The position numbers were made by a program, and so were the translations under genes. A DNA stretch of 64,000 nucleotides, taken from NCBI RefSeq assembly GCF_009017415.1, contig NC_092409.1:1302001-1366000 (forward strand), given 5' to 3'. How positions within the stretch are numbered: position 1 is the stretch's first letter; each line of letters begins with the position of its first letter. The DNA comes from Aspergillus flavus (Eukaryota > Ascomycota > Eurotiomycetes > Eurotiales > Aspergillaceae). Positions 35,402 through 46,200 of this stretch are shown piece by piece. Under the pieces are notes generated by a model. The model ran no database searches. It was not told the origin of the DNA and saw only the letters and a program-made list of their open reading frames with translations.

Positions 35402-36078
35402 TTGGTTTTCTAAAGGCTAGGGTTGGAGAGGAGGTGTGTTGATAGACTGCTAAAATCCAGATAGTAGAGTACAAATTCAGTCATCCAATTGGGCCATACT
35501 ATTCAGTCTATGAGCGTGTGGAATCTGTAGAATCCTATGAATACAGATGATTGGGCTATCATATTGACAGATCGTGCATACCAGATCGACGCCCTTACCT
35601 AATGGCTGGAACCCGGAAGGGATAGTGACTGTGATCTCTCACCAAACTGAAATGAAGGGAATGAAAAGATATGTGATCGACAAAGTATGTGGATACCCAG
35701 AGAGACAAGAGCTCAAGCGTTCAACGTCGATAAGGTTAGACTTTTAAGCACTACACTTTGCTTGCTCTTAGGTAGAGCATACCTGCACAGAGAAAAGAGA
35801 AAAAAAGAGCAAACAACAACAATTTAAAGCTGCACTCAAACGGAAATGCTATGTGCACTGTACTACAGACTCTTGAGCAAAATGTAGAAGAAGGGATAGT
35901 ATTCTGTAAACAGCCCCTTGCGTGACCATATAGGACTCTTTTCCGGAAACGGAGTCCTACCCAGGATCTCACATACCACTGCGGTCCGCACCGAAGGCAG
36001 CACCAGCCACCCTGAACGTATAGCTACTAGCTCCTATTATGCCAAGCAAGCCTTCATGTCCAGGCATGAGGTAAATGG
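35402..36078. other. 3' flanks of convergent HAD and MFS genes
   Basis: A 677-bp gap with only short open frames and no family features. It marks the boundary between the housekeeping-like block and the presumed metabolite cluster. Confidence 0.5.
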
Positions 36079-38041
36079 CTAACGTTTGAGATACCGCACA
36101 TTTGAGCGCTTCCATATCATCGCGACAGATAGCAACTGAGCCACGGAGAATCCTCCCGCAAGTTTCACCTGTGCACTATAGGCAACCGAGTAAGCCTGGC
36201 GGATCTGTAGTTGAATGTAGGGCGAAAATATTCCAATAGCATCACTGGAGGAGAGCAATAGGCTGACTTGGTCAGGATCTAGGGTCACCGACAATCGACT
36301 CCTGAGATAGTTATGCAGAATGGTAGTAGATGCTGCAACGCCCAAAACACCACCCAGCATTCGAAGCTGGAGCCCGGTGCTTAAGGCAATTGATTGATCT
36401 TTACCATCGACCACAAGCGGCACCATCATGTAGAATACCGCGACGCTGGTACCTGTTCCTAGTCCGGCCAGGACAAGGTATCCGTACTGTGCAGCTGAGA
36501 TGTCTGTTGAGAAAGCGGTCTCGGAAAATAAGAAGAGACCAACAACCTGGAGGACTATACCACCGAGTGCAACGTAGCAGAATGGTATCTTAAGGCGCCC
36601 GGTTAGTACAGAGCAGGTCATTATACCAACAGGGCTGCTTAACGCGTAGGCTAGAAACCTGACTCCGGCGTCGATAGGGGAACAGCTATTGACGATCTGA
36701 AACCGCTGAGGAATCATGATGATACTGACAGTCATTGGGAGACCGGTTGTAAAAAATCCCCTGTTACTCTGATAAGTCCACGTCCATGAAAGAGCCATCA
36801 TCATGGACAAAGGGTTGCTCACAGGGCAGCGCCCAGGAAGATCCGGTTACCCGCCAGTCTCCAGGGAAACATTGCGTAAATATCGAGGTCCTTCTTACTG
36901 ATAAACCACTCCCATAAGAGGAATGCAATCCAGAAGATTCCTGAGATAACTAGAAAACTGATCACAAGGCCAGATGACCAGGCGTACTCAAAATTACCTT
37001 CTTGCAGGGCTGCGATAGCAAATGATGACGCAGTTAACAAGGCCAGAGCACCAAGGGTGTCTGCCCGCTGGAAGAAAGTCTTTATCTTCATCCCAGCTCC
37101 CTTGTACTTAGATGAGGCTGTTTGAGCCGATGGAGCATTGGGGAAGTTAGCTGGAAGCACGATAAGTAATAGTACCCAGGAAAAGGCCCCGGCTGGCACA
37201 CTGTAGCTGTCATCAGAATACGTGAAGGATGGTAGTAATGAGGTGATCGTACTTGCACAAGAAAACCCAGCGCCAACTGCCTTTTTCAGCAACAGCGCCT
37301 CCAATCAAGGGGCCAAGGACAAGACCAAGGGACAGTATACCGCCGGCGACAGAGCTGATGGTGTCGTACTGTCGGTAGGGGACTATACGGACAAAGGAAT
37401 ATAGCGTGAGAGAGTATACACCAGCACCGCCTACCCCTTGAAATGCCCGGCAGATGATTCTTGCGTATATAAGATCAGTTTACCTCCATCGAGAGTCACA
37501 GTGGGGAAACAAGGACGAACGCACAGTTGGCTGAGACTTTGTGCACCACCGCAGCCGCCGGAGAATGCCGTGAACATAAATAGGGAAACGAGAAGACTTG
37601 TTTTTACCCGCCAAATATCACCAATCTTCGACCAGATCATAAGAAATCCTATAGTGAAGAAGCTTAGTCAAGAGATATTTATTCTATCGTCGTTGGACCG
37701 CATCGGGTACCTGTATAGGTGAGCAGGTAGGATGTGATAACCCAGCTGCTTCGACCAAAATCGTCCAAATCATTGGTGATGGTAACCAAGGATGTGCTCA
37801 CAATAGTAGCTTCGATGCCTGTGAGGAAGAGAGCCAGACCGAGCCTGATGAAAATATAGACATAATAACATTAGCAAACATGCAGCTCGTTCGCACAGAT
37901 TTTCCCATACCCAAGGGCCCCGAGATATAAGGGAAACCCATGTAAAGCACCATCCCATTCGATAGGGTCTTCACTGGTGGTCTCACTGACACCCTCAGGA
38001 GTCTGCTTTTCGGACATGGTCATTTCAGAATCCGGGGACAT
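36079..38041 (-). CDS. MFS drug/metabolite exporter, 14-TM DHA2 type
   Basis: Six exons, 37911-38041, 37711-37844, 37525-37648, 37253-37459, 36823-37200 and 36079-36760, join in frame to 551 aa. After a hydrophilic N-terminus, the first helix (LGALGLGLALFLTGIEATIV) leads into TNDLDDFGRSSWVITSYLL, a hallmark of this exporter family. Motif C, the antiporter signature (LGLVLGPLIGG), is followed by SWRWVF. The C-terminal half has several more helices and a conserved IPQRFQ. The protein probably exports a small molecule by proton exchange at the plasma membrane. It sits tail-to-head behind the serine hydrolase gene on the same strand, next to the PKS. Introns were chosen because each restores family sequence. 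The first exon has three in-frame ATGs (38041, 38023, 38017), and the first is used. Confidence 0.88.
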
Positions 38042-38355
38042 CCTGACTGGTAGCTACAATGGGAAGGCAGTATGCGTAAGACACTGTAGGATGCTGATTA
38101 TTATTCAGTGGAGTTACTGGAGTATGAACGTAAGCTACAAATAGGGTACCTAAACATGAGACTGTAAGGCTGGAGCGCAGGACCTAAGGAGCATGCAGAA
38201 TGCAATAAAAGGAAATATTATGCGGGCAGGTCGCCTTACAGGATAGTGAGACAAAACTTTGCTTTTGTAACTACGCGTTCATACCGATGTATTGGTTTAT
38301 ATCTCGCTAGCATAGGTGCCACACATCGACACTTTCCTGCAAGGGGTCTCAGCGC
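38042..38355. other. Promoter of the exporter gene
   Basis: A 314-bp gap between two minus-strand genes. It holds the upstream region of the exporter and the 3' flank of the hydrolase. No open frame or repeat of note is present. Confidence 0.5.
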
Positions 38356-39262
38356 TCATTTCCCCTCGACTTGGTAGATGGCCCGATTGATCACTTTCGC
38401 TATGGATACTGTGTCCTCCACTGAACTAGGAATTTCATGGCCTTTTTCATGCACGAAGATGGATCTTCTTTCCGAATCACAAAAGTTCACAGCTCGTTGT
38501 GCTTCTTCAGCCTGTGGGTCCGCCGATCCCCAGATATGGGCAGTAGGTATGTCAATCACTTTACCCATTTGGACAGAATCCAAATATGCAATGCGGTCCA
38601 TCGCAAGTGCATCGTGATCGAATGGCTGTCTGGCATTTGAGAAAAAGACAGCCACTTTAAATGGCGCAACCTCAGACCCATTCGCCTGCTTGGTCTGATA
38701 CCAATTCACCAACCACGAAAGTGCCATGGTTGCTCCCAAGCTGAACCCAATAATTCCGTCGAAAGGGCCCTCCTCATTGATGTATCCCTCAATGTCGCGA
38801 GCAGCCTGTCGGCATGAATGCGGCTGTTCAGGGTCACAAAATGTGAATGTTGCCTCATCCGTTTTGGTGACATTTTTGATGGCTACGTACTCTATTGTCA
38901 GAAAACCTTCGACTATGTGGGGTGGAAGGTCGGCCTTACACGACTCCCAGGGCAGTGCCCCTTCGACAAAATCATAGGTATGTTGGGTGCCAAGCTCGTA
39001 TCGAATGGCCGCTGGGCATGCAGTCAGCTTACCCGGCTATTGGGAACTTTTGGAATGCAGCTAACGGTATTGGTTTCATTACCTGTTTGCTGTTCAAACG
39101 TCTGAGATAAGCAATGATATCAGTAAACCTTTGTAAAGCCCAAATGAGTTCAGAATGACATTGCTTGCCTGGGAATTACTTCCAATGCCATGTAGACTAG
39201 GGAAGGTTAGCCAAATCAACCATGAGTTTATGGGTCGACGAAATGTACCAAAGAAACCTCAT
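38356..39262 (-). CDS. FSH1/LovG-like serine hydrolase (candidate polyketide-releasing thioesterase)
   Basis: Four exons, 39249-39262 (14 nt), 39169-39196, 39083-39101 (19 nt) and 38356-39011, give 238 aa. Splicing assembles MRFLCLHGIGSNSQTFEQQT, the canonical start of the FSH1 family, and then RYELGTQHTYDFVEG. The catalytic triad is visible: Ser111 in GFSLG, Asp185 in GSADPQ and His212 in KGHEIP. Members include LovG and CtnB-type hydrolases that release polyketides from synthases lacking a thioesterase domain. Its divergent position beside such a synthase supports that role by inference. Intron 2 has a GC donor (CAG|GCAAGC). All three introns have good branch sites. A slightly unusual insertion (TIEYVAIKNVTKTDEATF) lies in the middle of the last exon. 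Confidence 0.85.
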
Positions 39263-39507
39263 TTTGGCTGGAAACCGATCGAATAAGTTCGGAGTCTAGA
39301 CTCAAAGAGCATGAAAGGTGGAAATAGTAGTCTTTTGTGTTGTCTGCCTCTGACAGAGGGAAGCATAAGGGATTATCTCGGGGCTCGAGGTGTCTAAATA
39401 AACCGATCAATTTATATAGCCATACCAGGTCAAGTATATACGAGTGCAATCAATTCTGTAACATACCCTGGAATGTACAGGGTATTCTGTCACTATATCA
39501 AGTGCAT

Positions 39508-39534
39508 ATTTTATTTTATTTTATTTTATTTTTT
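39508..39534. repeat. (ATTTT)n microsatellite
   Basis: Five consecutive ATTTT units followed by a T run. This is a simple sequence tract within the divergent promoter region. Confidence 0.9.
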
Positions 39535-39952
39535 AAGAAAACGGACAGCCCTAGCGCGGGGGCGGGACTTCATTGAGATGAGAAATGAGCCAAGATAGAA
39601 GCCCGTAGCGCTTATCTTTTGTCTTGTTTTCTTGCAGCAGATGGGAAGCCCTACATTAGAGGGACTGAGTCGACCAATAATTAAATGCCAAGCAGGTGTT
39701 GTGAAGAGGAAAGACCGAGACGAGATTCTCCAAAGATACAGCCGCAGTGGACACCTCCACATAGAGCTGCATTGGCGCTTTCCCCTAAAGGCAATAATCG
39801 CCAAAAATTCTAATGGTCAGCCCAAAACTTACTTCTTTTCATGCATTGGTTTACTCTTTGGAACTGTATGCCGCTAGTCATTGGGGTGACGAGTGTAATG
39901 CGGCTTGCAGGTCTTAATTCGGGTCACGCTATTTTCTGACTGAAGTCAATAT

Positions 39953-39973
39953 CGATATCGCTTATAGATATCG
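39953..39973. promoter_or_regulatory. Inverted repeat CGATATC-N7-GATATCG
   Basis: Two perfect 7-bp arms, CGATATC at 39953-39959 and GATATCG at 39967-39973, are separated by 7 bp. The left arm plus the next base is itself an 8-bp palindrome (CGATATCG). A dyad of this form in a bidirectional promoter is a plausible site for a dimeric regulator. No known factor is assigned. Confidence 0.4.
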
Positions 39974-40045
39974 GTTATATTCAGGCCTACCATCACCCAA
40001 AAGCGGTAGCAGTCCAATGACAGGTCTTAGATTCTCTCACTGTAT

Positions 40046-40079
40046 GTGACTTGTCGAAATATCATAACAAGTGACGTGG
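40046..40079. promoter_or_regulatory. Imperfect dyad GTGACTTGT...ACAAGTGAC with TGACGT element
   Basis: Arms at 40046-40054 and 40067-40075 match at eight of nine positions. The right arm overlaps TGACGTGG, which contains the TGACGT half-site used by many bZIP factors. It lies about 210 bp upstream of the PKS start. Function is inferred from position only. Confidence 0.3.
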
Positions 40080-40285
40080 CGAGGCATTCTTAGGTGCAAG
40101 CATCCAGTAAGGAGAGAAACTGCCAAGATTCGCGATTATGTTCGAAGAAGAGTAACTGATGAGACTACTTAGCAAGCACAGGTCTATATGGTAGTATTAT
40201 CCAACAGAACATCTACATTGACATAGGAACTTACCTGAGATCTGCTTGTATCCAGGGTTACTGCTCACTTATCGAATTGTCTTGT

Positions 40286-43200
40286 ATGCCAACCATGTCC
40301 ACCTGTTCAGAGCAGGGCCTGCCGCCGCTGGCAATTGTGGGCATATCACTGAAGTTTCCCGGAGATGCTGTGACACCAGAGGACTTTTGGAAGATGCTTC
40401 TGGAGGGAAGAGCCGCCGCGAGCGAGTTCCCTCCCGATCGGGTGAATATCGATGCTCTCTATCACCCAGATCGTGAGCGTCTGGACCGGCTCTCAACACG
40501 GGGAGCAAATTTCATGAAAGGAGACTTGGGCGCATTTGACGCTGGATTCTTCACAATAAACACCACTGAGGCAGAGGCCATGGATCCGCAACAGAGATTA
40601 ATACTGGAGGCCTCTTACCGCGCCCTTGAGAATGCTGGAATTACGATGGCGGAAGCATCAGGTTCCAAGACCTGTGTCTTTACAGGAAGTTTTTCCCATG
40701 ATTACAATATGTTGCAAGTAAAAGACCCTATGACATTGCCGAAATGGCATGCTACTGGGACGTCTATGAATATGTTGTCAAATCGTGTCAGTTGGTTTTT
40801 CAACCTGCAAGGCCCAAGTGCTACGGTTGATACTGCCTGTTCCAGCAGTTTGATGGCGATTGATTTGGCCTGTCAATCTATCTGGAGTGGCAACTCATCG
40901 ATGGTAAGAACGGTTAAAATGAGCCTGGCATGATAGACTGCGCTAACTTGAGAAAGGGATTGGCCATTGGCAGTAATACTATCCTGGCATTGGAAATGAG
41001 TCTCTGTCTTGATAATTTAGGCTTACTTTCGAAGGATGGTCGTTCATATAGCTTTGATCAGCGTGGGAACGGCTATGCACGAGGTGAAGGTGTTGGCGTC
41101 CTAGTGATCCGACCACTGGAAGAGGCTATCCGTCATGGAGACACTATAAGAGCCGTTATTCGATCCACCTCCTCGAACCAGGATGGACGTACGCCCGGGA
41201 TTATGCAGCCCAGTGGGACTATGCAAGAGAAACTGATCCGCGACACCTATGTGAGAGGAGGTCTTGACCTGGCAACAACGCGATACTTTGAAGCCCACGG
41301 CACAGGTAAGCGGCATTGGCTTAACCAAACACTCTGTGTACAAAGAGAGAGGCTGATCTCACATTGTTTCTAGGAACGTCGGTGGGCGATCCTATTGAAG
41401 CCCGCGCAATTGGGAGCATCTTTCGCGACTACCGCTCAGCTGATGACCCGCTCTACATGTAAGTATTGCGGCTAGATATCAATTTCGAAACCCGGTGCTA
41501 AGCCATACAACAGAGGATCCGTAAAGTCCTCTGTTGGACATTTAGAGGGCGCCAGCGGTGTAGCTGGAGTGATCAAGGTTGTTCTTGCCTTAGAAAAAGG
41601 AATTATTCCACCAAACGCGGGTCTCGAAAAGCTGAACCACCGGATCGATGATGAATTCCTACATATAAAGGCATGTTTCCAGCGTTGTTCATGTCTGGTA
41701 GCCGCTAGGCTAACAACCGCAGGTACCTCAAACACCAGTGGCTTGGCCAGTCGATGGCTTGCGAAGGGCATCAGTCAGCTCCTTTGGCTTTGGTGGTTCA
41801 AATATCCATATTGTGCTAGACGATGCCTTGAACTACCTGCAGATCAATGGCTTACAGGGCAATCACAATACCACCGCTCGTTTGAGCACCATGTGCGTAG
41901 AGTCTCATCTCACAAATGGGACTCTGGAAACTATAGCCGAAGAAACAAAATTGCTGGTCTGGTCAGCTGCCGATGAGAATGGAATATCCCGTATCCAAGA
42001 CAAATGGAGATCTTTCTTCTCATCGCTTCATATCACAGACAAGGAGAAGAAGGCGTACTTGAACAACTTGGCATACACGTTAGCTAACAGGAGAAACCAC
42101 CATCCATGGCGGACTTTTGCCACCGTGAAATGTTCGGATGACTGGTCAGCCATAGTGGATAAGTTTGCTCGGCCGTGTCGGTCTGTTTCATCGCCCAACC
42201 TGGCATTTGTATTCACGGGGGTGAGTTAGTTTACAGCACTCCCATACACAATAACTAATATCTGTGGGCAGCAAGGAGCGCAATGGTACGCTATGGGCCG
42301 CGAGCTGATAAGCGGATACTCTGTTTTTCGTGATAGTGTCAAAGCTGCCAATAGGTATCTCCAGACCTTGGGTTGCCAATGGGATCTTTTAGGTACGTCC
42401 TGTACCACAGCGTTCTTGATAAGAGGGTGGAGAATCTTGAACTGATTCATTTTCAGAGGAACTTCAAAAGCCAGAGGAATCGTCAAACGTAAACAAGACT
42501 GAATACAGCCAGCCGCTTTGTACTGCGCTTCAAGTTGGCTTAGTTGACCTTCTCTCTCACTTCAAGATTTCCCCCAAGGCTGTAGTCGGCCACTCGGCTG
42601 GGGAGATTGCAGCTGCGTATGCCCTTGGATTGCCTCTTGTTCTTTTATCCTCATGATCTAACGGTCTGCAGATACTGTGCCTCTGCAATAGATAGGCATT
42701 CCGCTTGGAAGATCGCTTTTTACCGTGGTAAATGGAGCAGCCAGTTGGAAAAGTCTAGCTATGTCAAAGGGTCAATGATTGCAGTGGCATTATCCCCAAA
42801 GGATGTTGGGCTATATTTGCAGAAAATAGCTGGTGAGTGCGAAATCTTGAGGTTGACAGTGGCCTGTATCAATAGTCCTAAAAGTGTGACGATCTCCGGC
42901 GAGGAGATGCAAATCGATATGCTCAAGTCCGCACTTAGTGCAGAGAACATCTTTTGTCGAAAGTTGAAGGTCAAAGTTGCTTACCATTCATTTCAAATGC
43001 ATGAAATCGCCGCCCAATATCAAAGCGCCATGGGAGAATTGGAGAAGGGTACCGAGCACAAGACGCCCATAGAAATGGTGTCGTCTGTCACGGGTACCTG
43101 GATCAAACCAGAAGACTTAAGAGCTCCTGAGTACTGGGTACACAATATGGTCTCCCCAGTAAAGTTCTCCGATGCTTTGTTCACTCTCTGCTCAAATACA

Positions 43201-46200
43201 GAGACGCCTAGACGGAAGCTTGACCGCAGTCATCGGCGGGCGTTTCCAATCCATCACTTGGTTGAGCTGGGTCCCCATTCCGCATTACAAGCACCTATCA
43301 AAGAGAACTTGAACAGTTTAAACCGGCAGTCAGTGGCGTATCATTCGCTTCTCGTGAGAGGTGTGCCAGCTACTGACACTATTATGACCGCGGCTGGCTA
43401 TTTGCATGCAGCTGGCTACTCAATCGACCTTGGCGCTGTGAACAATCTCGAAAGTCTCGAAGAAAAGGGCCTACTTAAATCATTACCAGATCTCCCAGAG
43501 TATGCTTTTAACCATAGCAAGTCTTACTGGCATGAGAGCCAAATAAGCAGAAATCACAGACTTCCCAAGATCGGCAGAAATGACCTTTTGGGAACGCCGG
43601 ATCCCAATTGGAACCCTCTTGAGCCGCGATGGAGAAACATTATCAAGTTGTCTGAGATGCCCTGGGTTCGAGATCATCAAGTGAGTTTCCTTGGGCGTTA
43701 GATGCTCTCTCATTCAGGGTGAATTATGCAAGGCAGCGAGAATTACAATAAATATACGCTGACAAAGGGTCTTTATCATGGTAGATCAATGGTACCATAC
43801 TCTACCCGGCAGCGGGAATGGTCATCATGGCTGTTGAGGCAGCAAAGCAGTTGGCCATCACTGGCCGACAGATTTCAAGTTTCAATATAAAAGACGTGAC
43901 TCTCCATGCTGCAATCCAAATCCAGGAACAGAACGAAACTGTGGAAACAGCCTTCCATATGCGTCCGGTTAAGGCACTTACATCTGCAGCATCACACTGG
44001 TATGAGTTTGCGCTCTACATGAATACAGATTCATCCTGGGTGTCAAACTGTACGGGCACCATTCAAGTTGCATATTATCCGGAAAAGCCAGACCCTGTCG
44101 ACTGTGGCCACCTTGAGCGGGATCTAGCCAGCCAACAGATTGACGCGTATCTGCAAGCTAGCAAGGAATGCACCTCTCCCGCCGAAGTAGAAGCGCTATA
44201 TTCTCATCTGAAAGCCTGTGGTTATGAGTATGGTGACGCTTTCCAAGGAATCACTGCCTTGAGTGTCAACCCAAGCGACTATACATGTGTTACTGGTGAG
44301 GTGAGCAACAGGCCATCAACCTCATATGAGACAATCCATCCTACAGCCTTAGATGCACTAATCCAAACGGCACTTTGGCCGACGACGAGATGCGGTGCTG
44401 AGGTTATACCGACCGCCGTGCCAACACACATCGAGAGCATAGAACTATCTGTGGATGGTCTCAACACTACCAAAGATATCTTTAAAGTCCATACAAGGGT
44501 AGAACCATCCGGCAACTCAGATATATGTGCAAATATCACCGCTTATGATGATAAACTAGGGAAGGCGATAGTCACCGTGGACGGGCTCAGATGTACTGCG
44601 GTTAATGAGCTTGCTGTAGCAGAGACACACAACTCCATAGATGACAAACTCTGTCATCGTGTCGAATGGAAGCCAGATATCCGGTTGTTGAAAAACGACG
44701 ACATTAACGAGATCTGTCGACAACCAGGTGTGGATACTTCCGCACTCGAAGGATTTTTCATCGAAGTGGACTTTCTATTGCTTGCTCGCCTTCTAGAAGC
44801 TCTCGACGTTCTGGCCGAGAGGAGTCTGTCACCTAGCAATCTGCAGGTTAAGAAATACCTCGAATGGGCAGCTACCCAGAAGAGACTACTCAGCGATGGT
44901 CAACTCGTGTTCTCCTTAGAACCATGGAAAAGTCGTTTCCACGATATAGAGTATATTCAGACCCTAGACACACGGCTTTATGAGAGTAACCCACAGGGGA
45001 AATTTTTGGTAAGCTTCTCTAGAAACCTTACAAAGTTTCTGTGTGAGGAGCTGGACCCTCTAGAATTTATCTTTACCTGTGGTCTCATCGATGATTTTTA
45101 CTATGATACGGTAAGTCCTATCCTCTGCATCAGCTAGATTCGAGATTAACATGAGGTCCCAGCTCGACCGTTCAAGTAGTTCTAGGCGAATTACGGCCTA
45201 CCTCGAGCTATTAGCGCATGTGAATCCACAGATGAGAATACTTGAGATTGGAGCTGGGACGGGATCTGCTACACGTATTTTCTTACGCACGTTGGGGCGA
45301 GGGCAGGATGAATCACAAACTTCTAGATATGCTCACTGGGAATACACAGACATCTCGCGCTCGTTCTTCGGCGAAGCAGCGAGTCAATTTGCTGCGGAGA
45401 AAGATCGAATGGGTTTCAACACGCTTGATGTTGAATATGATCCTGAGCAACAGGGTTTCGAGTGCGGCACGTATGACATGGTTGTCGCTTCGTTGGTATG
45501 CCCCATGATGGTGTCTCTTATTTGCCCTATCTTATTATACCCACTAACATCTGCATTATAGGTGATTCATGCCACTTCAGACTTAACTAAGACTTTGACC
45601 CACGTCCGTAAGCTTCTAAAACCGTAAGTGGACATGAGAGCAGCTCCCCATTTAGAAGCATAGATTTTACTGATAGCCTGAAAAAGTGGCGGAAAACTGA
45701 TCATGAACGAAATGACCAACCCCGCGCGTTCTGCGTATGTATTTGGGCTCCTTGAGGGATGGTGGTTAGGTAGGTATCATCCATGTCATGATAGCCACGA
45801 ACATTGGAGGAGATGCTGACATGCAAAGGGTGTGAATCCTATCGTTCGCTGGGCCCTTGTGTAGGTGAACGACAGTGGCATGAGCTGCTATCGCAGACTG
45901 GATTCTCAGGATGCGATCTTGTCTTTCCTGATGTCGAGAATGCTACTTGCCAAGAAAATGCCTTTATCATTGCCACTGCTACTGAAGAGATTCCAGAGGC
46001 TGCCAGAGGTCATCGTATTCAAATCGTTCATGACCCGACTGACAGAATTCAGACTGAGCTTGCACGGCTACTTGAAGAGGGATGTCGAGAACTGACAGGT
46101 TCAACGGTAGAATGTGTCTCACTTCAGGAAACGGGGTCCTCTGATGATCTATTAAGAGTCTTTTTGCTTGAATATAGCAAGCCAGTACTGTGTGATATGC

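Larger units (their letters stand above)
39263..40285. promoter_or_regulatory. Divergent promoter region of hydrolase and PKS
   Basis: About 1.0 kb between two divergent start codons. It contains an (ATTTT)n microsatellite at 39508-39534, a perfect 7-bp inverted repeat at 39953-39973 and a second imperfect inverted repeat at 40046-40075 that ends in a TGACGT element. Short open frames here lack family features. The arrangement suits co-regulation of the two genes. Confidence 0.6.

Noticed and set aside
38726..39110. Plus-strand frames opposite the hydrolase gene
   Set aside because: They are antisense shadows. The minus strand assembles into a complete FSH1-family protein with its triad.
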